64,000 nucleotides of DNA, taken from positions 62,001 to 126,000 of the forward strand of contig NW_027331706.1 of the NCBI RefSeq assembly GCF_022965805.1. The letters are read 5' to 3'. Within the stretch, counting starts at the first letter, position 1; each line of letters begins with the position of its first letter. Of this stretch, positions 1 to 13,190 are shown piece after piece. Both the position numbers and the translations under genes were made by a program. This DNA comes from Primulina eburnea. Lineage: Eukaryota > Streptophyta > Magnoliopsida > Lamiales > Gesneriaceae. Under the pieces are notes generated by a model. The model was not told where the DNA came from. It did no database searches and worked only from the letters and a program-made list of their open reading frames with translations.

Positions 1-757
1 AGGTGGAAGTGCAAGTCGATAAGCTCGATCGCCAATCTTCTCAAGAATCTCGTAAGGACCAATGTATCGAGGAGATAGTTTCCCGCGTTTGCCAAATCGA
101 ACAACGCCTCTGAATGGAGAAATCTTTAAGAATACTCTATCTCCTGCCTCAAATACTAATGGTTTACGTCTGATATTGGCATACTTTGCTTGTCGATCTT
201 GTGCTGTCTTCATCCTCTTCTGAATGAGTTTCACCTTCTCTGTCATGTCACGAATCATATCTGGCCCCAGTTCTGGTACTTCTAAGATATCATCCCAATA
301 TAGCGGAGATCTACACTTCTTTCCGTACAACGCTTCAAATGGTGCCATCTCAATACTCGTCTGATAGCTGTTGTTGTACGAAAACTCACAAAGCGGCAAT
401 GCATCTTGCCAATTAGTGCTGAAATCTAGCACTATTGCTCTCAGCATATCCTCCAGTGTCTGGATAGTCCGCTCTGACTGTCCGTCGGTCTGTGGGTGAT
501 ATGCGGTACTCAAATGTAGTTTCGTACCGAGAGCCTGCTGCAAACTCTGCCAGAAGTGCGAAGTAAATCGAGGATCACGGTCTGATACGATAGACTTCGG
601 CACTCCATATAATCTGACCACTTCTCTGACGTAGATCTCTGCCATCTGGTCAAATCTGTACGTCATCTTGTATGGAATAAAACATGCAGATTTGGTCAAT
701 CTGTCAATCACGACCCAAATCGCATCACAACCTTTGGAGGAACGCGGCAACTGCGTC
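1..757 (-). pseudogene. G integrase catalytic core and C-terminal part (partial)
   Basis: The reverse strand carries the integrase core of a Ty3/gypsy element, matching E 42650-43413 closely: the first Asp in a DFVT segment near 755, the second Asp in SDRDPR near 580, and the Glu in DGQSER near 480, then the RRKP...FEAGDRVFLK segment. This stretch appears open but is cut by the window edge before the chromodomain. It is out of frame with the upstream RNase H/zinc-finger part because one base is missing around 758-768 relative to E. A degraded copy rather than a functional gene. Confidence 0.85.
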
Positions 758-1742
758 ACGAAATCCATGGAATGTGATCCCATTTCCATTCAGGAATGGA
801 CAAGCTCTGTAATAAACCTCCCGGTTTCTTTCTTTCTGCTTTCACCTGCTGGCAATTCAGACATTTGGAAACAAATTCAGCGATGTCAGTCTTCATTTGT
901 TTCCACCAAAACTGTCTTTGCAAATCGTTATACATCTTTCTACCACCAGGGTGAATACTGAATCGACTGTTGTGCGCTTCTGACAATATCTGTCGTCTCA
1001 ACTCTGAAATATTCGGCACAACCAAACGATTATTCACGTACAAAACGTTGTCGTGTACCTGATGTTCTGATCGATGTCCTGTTCTAACCATCGATACTGA
1101 TTCCTGTACATTCTGATCACCTCGCTGAGCTGCCTTAATTCTCATAATCAGCTCTGGTTCTACTTGCACCGTATAAAGTCTTAACGGTCTATAATCTGTT
1201 TCAAATTCTAATCCAGACAAACAGCAGTCTTCTATCAAATTTGAAACACCAATCGTCGATAAGGATAACGAACATACCTTTCGACTCAGTGCATCAGCTG
1301 CTGCATTAGACTTTCCTGGGTAGTATTTGATTTCACAATCAAAATCTTTAAGCAAATCAAGCCATCTTCGCTGTCTCATATTCAATTCAGATTGTGAAAA
1401 CAGATATTTCAAACTCTTATGATCAGAATATATCTCAAACTTTTCACCATAAAGATAGTGTCGCCATATCTTTAATGCAAAGACAATGGCTGCCAATTCC
1501 AGATCATGAATGGGGTATCGAACTTCATGTGGCTTCAATTGTCTTGAGGCGTATGCGATCACATGGCCTCGCTGCATAAGAACACATCCCAAACCTCTGT
1601 GAGAAGCATCACAATACACAACAAAATCACCCGTACCTGAAGGTATCGTCAGTACTGGAGCACTGGTCAGCCTTTTCTTCAACTCTAGAAAGCTAGACTC
1701 GCACTCCTCTGACCAAACAAATGGTGCATTCTTTTGCGTCAA
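756..1742 (-). pseudogene. G RNase H and integrase zinc-finger region
   Basis: 328 codons on the minus strand. Residues about 30-150 are the RNase H domain ([42 protein letters not shown]). Residues about 245-300 are the HHCC zinc-binding domain of integrase ([13 protein letters not shown], then [10 protein letters not shown]). The frame ends in WDHIPWIS through the single-base loss near 760. Upstream, one extra T near 1802 separates it from the RT remnant. Near-identical over its length to the matching part of E, so it derives from the same family. Confidence 0.9.
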
Positions 1743-1761
1743 TTGAGTTATTGGCTTTGTA

Positions 1762-1927
1762 TTACTGGAGAAATCTTTGATAAATCTTCTGTAGTATCCG
1801 GCTAAAGCCCATGAAACTGCGTATTTCTGGTACAGAAGTCGGTCTCAACCAACTGATCACAACTTCCACTTTACTCGGATCTACAGAAATACCATCTCCT
1901 GATATGATATGTCCCAGAAATACTATA
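1762..1927 (-). pseudogene. G reverse transcriptase 3' remnant
   Basis: Encodes the end of RT ([19 protein letters not shown], then a frameshifted FMG segment), matching E around 41490-41650. Homology to E stops near 1927, where the sequence changes abruptly into LTR-like sequence. The catalytic IDD motif is missing. Confidence 0.85.
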
Positions 1928-2715
1928 CACAAAACCATATTCAAAATCGATTTAATGTACTTCTAACTATGCTGAATTTCATAATAATTTCATATGATAT
2001 CTGTTCTTCGATCTGTTTACAAATATATCATGCTCAATACGTCAAGAACATAATATAACTATCATATTCCAATTCCTCTAACATCTAAATCGTGAAACTT
2101 GCTAGAATTAAACAATACTTACATCACTTTGTAGCTTTCAAAGCAAGGAACACAATTCTTAACTCGGAATATGATTTGGATGGCTAAATCGTGAGATATC
2201 TAACTTTAAAGCTTGAAAACCTTGAGAAGTTATGGAGGAAATCTCGGTTCTGAGAGCTGGAACTGAAGAATAGCTGAATCAGCGCAATTATATATATATA
2301 CTAGGCCACATGTCAAGTTGAGAATGAGAGTGGATTTCTCGGAAGTATCACCGCGGGTGCGGTAACGCTAGGAGCGCGGGTGCGCTATGCCTTCGGCAGA
2401 AATACAATTTTCCAAAACAGTCGACCGGGGGTGCGGTCATGTAAACACCGCGGGTGCGGTCTCACCACCGCGGGTGCGGTCTAATTCTACCGCGGGTGCG
2501 GTGTGGCTACGGGAATTTTACTAACTTTCTGCCCATTGCACCACGGGTGCGGTGCTTGCCAGACCGCGGGTGCGGTCTTGCACAGCTAAAATTTCATATT
2601 TTATCGCATCGCTTCGCCCCGTCTGTTCTTGCGTTTCATATTCAACTATCTACCAGAATCTTGGGCATTACATTTCTCAATTTCTGTCTATTCATAATCA
2701 ATCTAGGGCATTACA
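1928..2715 (-). mobile_element. G 5' LTR, first part only
   Basis: Read on the minus strand it starts TGTAATGCCC at 2715 and runs through a GC-rich repeat block and a TATA box into a segment shared with the E LTR (GCTACAAAGTGATGTAAGT, minus strand near 2135). It stops near 1928 without the usual GTCCCCACA terminus or primer site. A second TGTAATGCCC lies ~41 bp inside (minus strand, near 2674), preceded by GAGAAA like the end of a polypurine tract, so the LTR terminus appears duplicated. Confidence 0.8.
2287..2580 (-). promoter_or_regulatory. G U3 repeat block and TATA box
   Basis: Seven or so copies of a CCGCGGGTGCGG-like 12-mer between 2349 and 2580, spaced irregularly. CCGC and GCGG are complementary, so each copy can fold on itself. 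In the element's orientation the block lies directly upstream of a TA run at 2287-2301. The same motif fills the LTR of element F. Confidence 0.7.
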
Positions 2716-5700
2716 CTTAGTCCTAGGCAACCCCAAAATAAAGTCCATAGAAATGTCTATCCAAGTTCTTTTTAAGAATAGCACGCAAAAGTGTTCCCAA
2801 AGTTCTATTGACAACTTCAGCTTGTCCATCCGTTTGAGGATGACAAGTAGTAGATTACAACAATATGGAGCAAAGTTTAGCCCATAAAGTAATCCATAAA
2901 TAGAATCCCTCCCCTTCTTAGTCCTAGGCAACCCCAAAATAAAGTCCATAGAAATGTCAGTCAAGGTTCTTTTTAAGAATAGCACGCAAAAGTGTTCTCA
3001 AAGTTCTATTTACAACTTCAGTTTGTCCATCCGTTTGAGGATGACAAGTAGTAGATAACAAAAATATTGAGCAAAGTTTAGCCCATAAAGTAAACCAAAA
3101 ATAGAATCCCTCCCCTTCTTAGTCCTAGGCAACCCCAAAATAAAGTCCATAGAAATGTCAATCCAAGTTCTTTTTAAGAATAGCACGCAAAAGTGTTCTC
3201 AAAGTTCTATTTACAACTTCAGTTTGTCCATCCGTTTGAGGATGACAAGTAGTAGATTACAACAATATTGAGCAAAGTTTAGCCCATAAAGTAATCCAAA
3301 AATAGAATCCCTCCTCTTCTTAGTCCTAGGCAACCCCAAAATAAAGTGCATAGAAATGTCAATCCAAGTTCTTTTTAAGAATATCACGCAAAAGTGTTCT
3401 CAAAGTTCTATTTACAACTTCAGTTTCTCCATCCGTTTGAGGATGACAAGTAGTATATTACAACAATATTGAGCAAAGTTTAGCCCATAAAGTAATCCAA
3501 AAATAGAATCCCTCCCCTTCTTAGTCCTAGGCAACCCCAAAATAAAGTGCATAGAAATGTCAGTCCAAGTTCTTTTAAGAATAGCACGCAAAAGTGTTCC
3601 CAAAGTTTTATTTACAACTTCAGTTTGTCCATCCGTTTGAGGATGACAAGTAGTAGATTACAACTTTATTGTGCAAAGTTTAGCCCATAAAGTAATCCAT
3701 AAATAGAATCCCTCCCCTTCTTAGTCCTAGGCAACCCCAAAATAAAGTGCATAGAAATGTCAGTCCAAGTTCTTTTAAGAATAGCACGCAAAAGTGTTCT
3801 CAAAGTTCTATTTACAACTTCAGTTTGTCCATCCGTTTGAGGATGACAAGTAGTAGATTACAACTTTATTGTGCAAAGTTTAGCCCATAAAGTAATCCAT
3901 AAATAGAATCCCTCCCCTTCTTAGTCCTAGGCAACTCCAAAATAAAGTCCATAGAAATGTCAGTCCAAGTTATTTTTAAGAGTAGCACGCAAAAGTGTTC
4001 TCAAAGTTCTATTTACAACTTCAGTTTGTCCATCCGTTTGAGGATGACAAGTAGTAGATTACAAAAATATTGAGCAAAGTTTAGCCCATAAAGTAATCTA
4101 TAAATGGACTGACATAAAGTAATCCATAAATAGAATCCCTCCCCTTCTTAGTCCTAGGCAACCCCAAAATAAAGTCCATAGAAATGTCAATCCAAGTTCT
4201 TTTTAAGAATAGCACGCAAAAGTGTTCCCAAAGTTCTATTGACAACTTCAGTTTGTCCATCCGTTTGAGGTTGACAAGTAGTAGATTACAACAATATGGA
4301 GCAAAGTTTAGCCCATAAAGTAATCCAAAAATAAAATCCCTCCCCTTCTTAGTCCTAGGCAACCCCAAAATAAAGTCCATAGAAATGTCAGTCCAAGTTC
4401 TTTTTAAGAATAGCACGCAAAAGTGTTCTCAAAGTTCTATTTACAACTTCAGTTTGTCCATCCGTTTGAGGATGACAAGTAGTAAATTACAACAATATTG
4501 AGCAAAGTAAAGCCCATAAAATAATCCAAAAATAGAATCCCTCCCCTTCTTAGTCCTAGGCAACCCCAAAATAAAGTGTGTAGAAATGTCAATCCAAGTT
4601 CTTTTAAGAATAGCACGCAAAAGTGTTCCCAAAGTTCTATTTACAACTTTAGTTTGTCCATCCGTTTGAGGATGACAAGTAGTAGATTACAACTTTATTG
4701 TGCAAAGTTTTGCCCATAAAGTAATCCATAAATAGAATCCCTCCCCTTCTTAGTCCTAGGCAACCCCAAAATAAAGTGCATAGAAATGTCAGTCCAAGTT
4801 CTTTTAAGAATAGCACGCAAAAGTGTTCTCAAAGTTCTATTTACAACTTCAGTTTGTCCATCCGTTTGAGGATGACAAGTAGTAGATTACAACAATATGG
4901 AGCAAAGTTTAGCCCATAAAGTAATTTAAAAATAAAATCCCTCCCCTTCTTAGTCCTAGGCAACCCCAAAATAAAGTCCATAGAAATGTCAATCCAAGTT
5001 CTTTTTAAGAATAGCACGCAAAAGTGTTCTCAAAGTTCTATTTACAACTTCAGTTTGTCCATCCGTTTGAGGATGACAAGTAGTAGATTACAACAATATG
5101 GAGCAAATTTTAGTCCATAAAGTAATCCAAAAATAGAATCCATCCCCTTCTTAGTCCTAGGCAACCCCAAAATAAAGTCCATAGAAATGTCAATCCAAGT
5201 TCTTTTTAAGAATAGCACGCAAAAGTGTTCTCAAAGTTCTATTTACAACTTCAGTTTGTCCATCCGTTTGAGGATGACAAGTAGTAGATTACAACAATAT
5301 GGAGCAAATTTTAGTCCATAAAGTAATCCAAAAATAGAATCCCTCCCCTTCTTAGTCCTAGGCAACCCCAAAATAAAGTGCATAGAAATGTCAGTCCAAG
5401 TTCTTTTAAGAATAGCACGCAAAATTGTTCTCAAAGTTCTATTTACAACTTCAGTTTGTCCATCGGTTTGAGGGATGACAAGTAGTAGATTACAACTTTA
5501 TTGTGCAAAGTTTAGCCCATAAAGTAATCCATAAATAGAATCCCTCCCCTTCTTACTCCTAGGCAACCCCAAGATAAAGTCCATAAAAATGTCAATCCAA
5601 GTTCTTTTTAAGAATAGCACGCAAAAGTGTTCCCAAAGTTCTATTGACAACTTCAGTTTGTCCATCTGTTTGAGGATGACAAGTAGTAGATTACAACAAT

Positions 5701-8700
5701 ATTGAGCAAAGTTTAGCCCATAAAGTAATCCAAAAATAGAATCCATCTCCTTCTTAGTCCTAGGCAACCCTAAAATAAAGTCCATAGAAATGTCAATCTA
5801 AGTTCTTTTTAAGAATAGCACGCAAAAGTGTTCCAAAAGTTCTATTGACAACTTCAGTTTGTCCATCTGTTTGAGGATGATAAGTAGTAGATTACAACAA
5901 TATTGAGCAAAGTTTAGCCCATAAAGTAATCCAAAAATAGAATCTTCTCCTTCTTAGTCCTAGGCAACCCTAAAATAAAGTCCATAGAAATGTCAATCCA
6001 AGTTCTTTTTAAGAATAGCACGCAAAAGTGTTCCCAAAGTTCTATTGACAACTTCAGTGTGTCCATCCGTTTGAGGATGACAAGTAGTAGATTACAACAA
6101 TATGGAGCAAAGTTTAGCCCATAAAGTAATACAAAAATAAAATCCCTCCCCTTCTTAGTCCTAGGCAACCCCAAAATAAAGTCCATAGAAATGTCAGTCC
6201 AAGTTATTTTTAAGAATAGCACGCAAAAGTGTTCTCAAAGTTATATTTACAACTTCAGTTTGTCCATCCGTTTGAGGATGACAAGTAGTAGATTACAACA
6301 ATATTGAGCAAAGTTTAGCCCATAAAGTAATCCAAAAATAGAATCCATCCCCTTCTTAGTCCTAGGCAACCCCAAAATAAAGTCCATAGAAATGTCAATC
6401 CATGTTCTTTTTAAGAATAGCACGCAAAAGTGTTCCCAAAGTTCTATTTACAACTTCAGTTTGTCCATCAGTTTGAGGATGACAAGTAGTAGATTACAAC
6501 TTTATTGTGCAAAGTTTAGCCCATAAAGTAATCCATAAATAGAATCTCTCCCCTTCTTAGTCCTAGGCAACCCCAAAATAAAGTCCATAGAAATGTAAGT
6601 CCAAGTTCTTTTTAAGAGTAGCACGCAAAAGTGTTCTCAAAGTTCTATTTACAACTTCAGTTTGTCCATCGGTTTGAGGATGACAAGTAGTAGATTACAA
6701 CAATATTGAGCAAAGTTTAGCCCATAAAGTAATCTATAAATGGACTGACATAAAGTAATCCATAAATAGAATCCCTCCCCTTCTTAGTCCTAGGCAACCC
6801 CAAAATAAAGTCCATAGAAATGTCAATTCAAGTTCTTTTAAGAATAGCACGCAAAAGTGTTCCCAAAGTTCTATTGACAATTTCAGTTTGTCCATCCGTT
6901 TGAGGTTGACAAGTAGTAGATTACAACAATATAGAGCAAAGTTTAGCCCATAAAGTAATCCAAAAATAAAATCCCTCCCCTTCTTAGTCCTAGGCAACCC
7001 CAAAATAAAGTCCATAGAAATGTCAGTCCAAGTTCTTTTTAAGAATAGCACGAAAAAGTGTTCTCAAAGTTCTATTTACAACTTCAGTTTGTCCATCCGT
7101 TTGAGGATGACAAGTAGTAGATTACAACAATATTGAGCAAAGTAAAGCCCATAAAGTAATCCAAAAATAGAATCCATCCCCTTCTTAGTTCTAGGCAACC
7201 CCAAAATAAAGTGTATAGAAATGTCAATCCAAGTTCTTTTAAGAATAGCACGCAAAAGTGTTCCCAAATTTCTATTTACAACTTCAGTTTGTCCATCCGT
7301 TTGAGGATGACAAGTAGTAGATTACAACTTTATTGTGCAAAGTTTAGCCCATAAAGTAATCCATAAATAGAACCCTCCCCTTCTTAGTCCTAGGAAACCC
7401 CAAAATAAAGTGCATAGAAATGTCAGTCCAAGTTCTTTTAAGAATAGCACGCAAAAGTGTTCTCAAAGTTCTATTTACAACTTCAGTATGTCCATCCGTT
7501 TGAGGATGACAAGTAGTAGATTACAACAATATGGAGCAAAGTATAGCCCATAAAGTAATCCAAAAATAAAATCCCTCCCCTTCTTAGTCCTAGGCAACCC
7601 CAAAATAAAGTCCATAGAAATGTCAATCCAAGTTCTTTTTAAGAATAGCACTCAAAAGTGTTCTCAAAGTTCTATTTACAACTTCAGTTTGTCCATCCGT
7701 TTGAGGATGACAAGTAGTAGATTACAACTTTATTGTGCAAAGTTTAGCCCATAAAGTAATCCATAAATAGAATCCCTCCCTTTCTTAGTCCCAGGCAACC
7801 CCAAAATAAAGTCCATAGAATTGTCAATCCAAGTTCTTTTTAAGAATAGCACGCAAAAGTGTTCCCAAAGTTCTATTGACAACTTCAGTTTGTCCATCTG
7901 TTTGAGGATGACAAGTAGTAGATTACAACAATATTGAGCAAAGTTTAGCCCATAAAGTAATCCAAAAATAGAATCCCTCTCCTTCTTAGTCCTAGGCAAC
8001 CCTAAAATAAAGTCCATAGAAATGTCAATCTAAGTTCTTTTTAAGAATAGCACGCAAAAGTGTTCCAAAAGTTCTATTGACAACTTCAGTTTGTCCATCT
8101 GTTTGAGGATGACAAGTAGTAGATTACAACAATATTGAGCAAAGTTTAACCCATAAAGTAATCCAAAAATAGAATCCCTCTCCTTCTTAGTCCTAGGCAA
8201 CCCAAAAATAAAGTCCATAGAAATGTCAATCCAAGTTCTTTTTAAGAATAGCACGCAAAAGTGTTCCCAAAGTTCTATTGACAACTTCAGTGTGTCCATC
8301 CGTTTGAGGATGACAAGTAGTAGATTACAACAATATGGAGTAAAGTTTAGCCCATAAAGTAATCCAAAAATAAAATCTCTCCCCTTCTTAGTCCTAGGCA
8401 ACCCCAAAATAAAGTCCATAGAAATGTCAGTCCAAGTTCTTTTTAAGAATAGCACGCAAAAGTGTTCTCAAAGTTCTATTTACAACTTCAGTTTGTCCAT
8501 CCGTTTGAGGATGACAAATAGTAGATTACAACAATATTGAGCAAAGTTTAGCCCATAAAGTAATCCAAAAATAGAATCCATCCCCTTCTTAGTCCTAGGC
8601 AACCCCAAAATAAAGTCCATAGAAATGTCAATCCAAGTTCTTTTTAAGAATAGCACGCAAAAGTGTTCTCAAAGTTCTTTTTACAACTTCAGTTTGTCCA

Positions 8701-11700
8701 TCCGTTTGAGGATGACAAGTAGTAGATTACAACAATATTGAGCAAAGTTTAGCCCATAAAGTAATCCAAAAATAGAATCCCTCCCCTTCTTAGTCCTAGG
8801 CAACCCCAAAATAAAGTCCATAGAAATGTCAATCCAAGTTCTTTTTAAGAATAGCACGCAAAAGTGTTCTCAAAGTTCTATTTACAACTTCAGTTTGTCC
8901 ATCCGTTTGAGGATGACAAGTAGTATATTACAACAATATTGAGCAAAGTTTAGCCCATAAAGTAATCTTAAAATTGAAACCCTCCCCTTCTTAGTCCTAG
9001 GCAACCCCAAAATAAAGTGTATAGAAATGTCAATCCAAGTTCTTTTAAGAATAGCACGCAAAAGTGTTCCCAAAGTTCTATTTACAACTTCAGTTTGTCC
9101 ATCAGTTTGAGGATGACAAGTAGTAGATTACAACTTTATTGTGCAAAGTTTAGCCCATAAAGTAATCCATAAATAGAATCCCTCCCCTTCTTAGTCCTAG
9201 GCAACCCCAAAATAAAGTCCATAGAAATGTAAGTCCAAGTTCTTTTTAAGAGTAGCACGCAAAAGTGTTCTCAAAGTTCTATTTACAACTTCAGTTTGTC
9301 CATCGGTTTGAGGATGACAAGTAGTAGATTACAACAATATTGAGCAAAGTTTAGCCCATAAAGTAATCTATAAATGGACTGACATAAAGTAATCCATAAA
9401 TAGAATCCCTCCCCTTCTTAGTCCTAGGCAACCCCAAAATAAAGTCCATAGAAATGTCAATTCAAGTTCTTTTTAAGAATAGCACGCAAAAGTGTTCCCA
9501 AAGTTCTATTGACAATTTCAGTTTGTCCATCCGTTTGAGGTTGACAAGTAGTAGATTACAACAATATGGAGCAAAGTTTAGCCCATAAAGTAATCCAAAA
9601 TAAAATCCCTCCCCTTCTTAGTCCTAGGCAACCCCAAAATAAAATCCATAGAAATGTCAGTCCAAGTTCTTTTTAAGAATAGCACGCAAAAGTGTTCTCA
9701 AAGTTCTATTTACAGCTTCAGTTTGTCCATCCGTTTGAGGATGACAAGTAGTAGATTACAACAATATTGAGCAAAGTAAAGCCCATAAAGTAATCCAAAA
9801 ATAGAATCCCTCCCCTTCTTAGTCCTATGCAACCCCAAAATAAAGTGTATAGAAATGTCAATCAAAGTTCTTTTAAGAATAGCACGCAAAAGTGTTCCCA
9901 AATTTCTATTTACAACTTCAGTTTGTCCATCCGTTTGAGGATGACAAGTAGTAGATTACAACTTTATTGTGCAAAGTTTAGCCCATAAAGTAATCCATAA
10001 ATAGAATCCGTCCCCGTCTTAGTCCTAGGCAACCCCAAAATAAAGTGCATAGAAATGTCAGTCCAAGTTCTTTTAAGTATAGCACGCAAAAGTGTTCTCA
10101 AAGTTCTATTTACAACTTCAGTTTGTCCATCCGTTTGAGGATGACAAGTAGTAGATTACAACAATATGGAGCAAAGTATAGCCCATAAAGTAATCCAAAA
10201 ATAAAATCCCTCCCCTTCTTAGTCCTAGGCAACCCCAAAATAAAGTCAATCGAAAAGTCAATCCAAGTTCTTTTTAAGAATAGCACGCAAAAGTGTTCTC
10301 AAAGTTCTATTTACAACTTCAGTTTGTCCATCCGTTTGAGGATGACAAGTAGTAGATTACAACTTTATTGTGCAAAGTTTAGCCCATAAATAGAATCCCT
10401 CCCCTTCTTAGTCCTAGGCAACCCCAAAATAAAGTCCACAGAAATGTCAATCCAAGTTCTTTTTAAGAATAGCACGCAAAAGTGTTCCCAAAGTTCTATT
10501 GACAACTTCAGTTTGTCCATCTGTTTGAGGATGACAAGTAGTAGATTACAACTATATTGAGCAAAGTTTAGCCCATAAAGTAATCCAAAAATAGAATCCC
10601 TCTCCTTCTTAGTCCTAGGCAACCCTAAAATAAAGTCCATAGAAATGTCAATCTAAGTTCTTTTTAAGAATAGCACGCAAAAGTGTTCCCAAAGTTCTAT
10701 TGACAACTTCAGTTTGTCCATCTGTTTGAGGATGACAAGTAGTAGATTACAACAATATTGAGAAAAGTTTAGCCCATAAAGTAATCCAAAAATAGAATCC
10801 CTCTCCTTCTTAGTCCTAGGCAACCCTAAAATAAATCCATAGAAATGTCAATCCAAGTTCTTTTTAAGAATAGCACGCAAAAGTGTTCCCAAAGTTCTAT
10901 TGACAACTTCAGTTTGTCCATCCGTTTGAGGATGACAAGTAGTAGATTACAACAATATGGAGTAAAGTTTAGCCCATAAAGTAATCCAAAAATAAAATCC
11001 CTCCCCTTCTTAGTCCTAGGCAACCCCAAAATAAAGTCCATAGAAATGTCAGTCCAAGTTCTTTTTAAGAATAGCACGCAAAAGTGTTCTCAAAGTTATA
11101 TTTACAACTTCAGTTTGTCCATCCGTTTGAGGATGACAAGTAGTAGATTACAACAATATTGAGCAAAGTTTAGCCCATAAAGTAATCCAAAAATAGAATT
11201 CCTCCCCTTCTTAGTCCTAGGCAACCCCAAAATAAAGTCCATAGAAATGTCAATCCAAGTTCTTTTTAAGAATAGCACGCTAAAGTGTTCTCAAAGTTCT
11301 ATTTAAAACTTCAGTTTGTCCATCCGTTTGAGGATGACAAGTAGTAGATTACAACAATATTGAGCAAAGTTTAGCCCATAAAGTAATCCAAAAATAGAAT
11401 CCCTCCCCTTCTTAGTCCTAGGCAACCCCAAAATAAAGTGCATAGAAATGTCAATCCAAGTTCTTTTTAAGAATAGCATGCAAAAATGTTCCCAAAGTTC
11501 TATTTACAACTTCAGTTTGTCTATCCGTTTGAGGATGACAAGTAGTATATTACAACAATATTGAGCAAAGTTTAGCCCATAAAGTAATCCTAAAATTGAA
11601 TCCCTCCCCTTCTTAGTCCTAGGCAACCCCAAAATAAAGTGCATAGAAATGTCAGTCCAAGTTCTTTTAAGAATAGCACGCAAAAGTGTTCCCAAAGTTC

Positions 11701-13190
11701 TATTTACAACTTCAGTTTGTCCATCCGTTTGAGGATGACAAGTAGTAGATTACAACTTTATTGTGCAAAGTTTAGCCCATAAAGTAATCCATAAATAGAA
11801 TCCCTCCCCTTCTTAGTCCTAGGCAACCCCAAAATAAAGTTCATAGAAATGTCAGTCCAAGTTCTTTTAAGAATAGCACGCACAAGTGTTCTCAAAGTTC
11901 TATTTACAACTTCAGTTTGTCCATCCGTTTGAGGATGACAAGTAGTATATTACAACAATATGGAGCAAAGTATAGCCCATAAAGTAATCCAAAAATAAAA
12001 TCCCTCCCCTTCTTAGTCCTAGGCAACCCCAAAATAAAGTCCATAGAAATGTCAATCCAAGTTCTTTTTAAGAATAGCACGCAAAAGTGTTCTCAAAGTT
12101 CTATTTACAACTTCAGTTTTTCCATCCGTTTGAGGATGACAAGTAGTAGATTACAACTTTATTGTGCAAAGTTTAGCCCATAAATTAATCCATAAATAGA
12201 ATCCCTCCCCTTCTTAGTCCTAGGCAACCCCAAAATAAAGTCCATAGAAATGTCAATCCAAGTTCTTTTTAAGAATAGCACGCAAAAGTGTTCCCAAAGT
12301 TCTATTGACAACTTCAGTTTCTCCATCTGTTTGAGGATGACAAGTAGTAGATTACAACAATATTGAGCAAAGTTTAGCCCATAAAGTAATCCAAAAATAG
12401 AATCCCTCTCCTTCTTAGTCCTAGGCAACCCTAAAATAAAGTCCATAGAAATGTCAATCTAAGTTCTTTTTAAGAATAGCACGCAAAAGTGTTCCCAAAG
12501 TTCTATTGACAACTTCAGTTTGTCCATCTGTTTGAGGATGACAAGTAGTAGATTACAACAATATTGAGCAAAGTTTAGCCCATAAAGTAATCCAAAAATA
12601 GAATCCCTCTCCTTCTTAGTCCTAGACAACCCTAAAATAAATCCATAGAAATGTCAATCCAAGTTCTTTTTAAGAATAGCACGCAAAAGTGTTCCTAAAG
12701 TTCTATTGACAACTTCAGTTTGTCCATCCGTTTGAGGATGACAAGTAGTAGATTACAACAATATGGAGTAAAGTTTAGCCCATAAAGTAATCTAAAAATA
12801 AAATCCCTCCCCTTCTTAGTCCTAGGCAACCCCAAAATAAAGTCCATAGAAATGTCAGTCCAAGTTCTTTTTAAGAATAGCACGCAAAAGTGTTCTCAAA
12901 GTTCTATTTACAACTTCAGTTTATCCATCCGTTTGAGGATGACAAGTAGTAGATTACAACAATATTGAGCAACGTTTAGCCCATAAAGTAATCCAAAAAT
13001 AGAATTCCTCCCCTTCTTAGTCCTAGGCAACCCCAAAATAAAGTCCTTAGAAATGTCAATCCAAGTTCTTTTTAAGAATAGCACGCAAAAGTGTTCTCAA
13101 AGTTCTATTTACAACTTCAGTTTGTCCATCCGTTTGAGGATGACAAGTAGTAGATTACAACAATATTGAGCAAAGTTTAGCCCATAAAGT
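2716..13190 (-). repeat. Integrase-derived satellite, left arm (~201 bp unit, ~52 copies)
   Basis: Head-to-tail repeats; the marker AGTCCTAGGCAA recurs at 2719, 2920, 3121, 3322, 3523, 3723. On the minus strand each unit has two integrase pieces: one around the first catalytic Asp ([20 protein letters not shown]) and one around the catalytic Glu ([19 protein letters not shown], preceded by LWAKL). In a real integrase these are ~80 residues apart, with the second Asp between. That part is deleted, and the end of the Glu piece joins the start of the next Asp piece. Units of 201 bp have five T's in one run where 200 bp units have four. Because 201 divides by three, frames run across units and give spurious ORFs of 63-141 codons. 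The resemblance is to CRM/Reina-type chromoviruses rather than to elements A-G (inference). Confidence 0.93.
4099..4124 (-). repeat. 26-bp insertion marking a long-unit satellite variant
   Basis: Some units carry an extra ~26 bp containing ATGGACTGACATAAAG, partly duplicating the adjacent CATAAAGTAATC. Copies are near 4104, 6740 and 9374 in this arm and near 60663, 62627 and 63247 in the right arm. The ~2,635 bp spacing of the first three marks a higher-order unit of 13 monomers. Confidence 0.85.

Larger units (their letters stand above)
1..2715 (-). mobile_element. Element G: truncated Ty3/gypsy element
   Basis: Minus-strand Tekay-like element running off the left edge. From right to left it has the 5' part of an LTR (from 2715), then a direct join near 1927 into the 3' part of reverse transcriptase, RNase H and integrase. 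The rest of the LTR, primer site, gag, protease and most of RT are absent, so one large deletion joined the LTR interior to RT. The pol part is closely similar to element E (base 1 corresponds to about 43413 of E). The right end abuts the satellite at 2715/2716. The left end and TSD lie outside the window. Confidence 0.9.

Noticed and set aside
2698..13190. Many ORFs of 63-141 codons on the minus strand with shared LPRTKK and LKRMDKLKL segments
   Set aside because: They arise because the satellite period (201 bp) is a multiple of three; they read a mix of correct and shifted integrase frames and have no separate gene structure.
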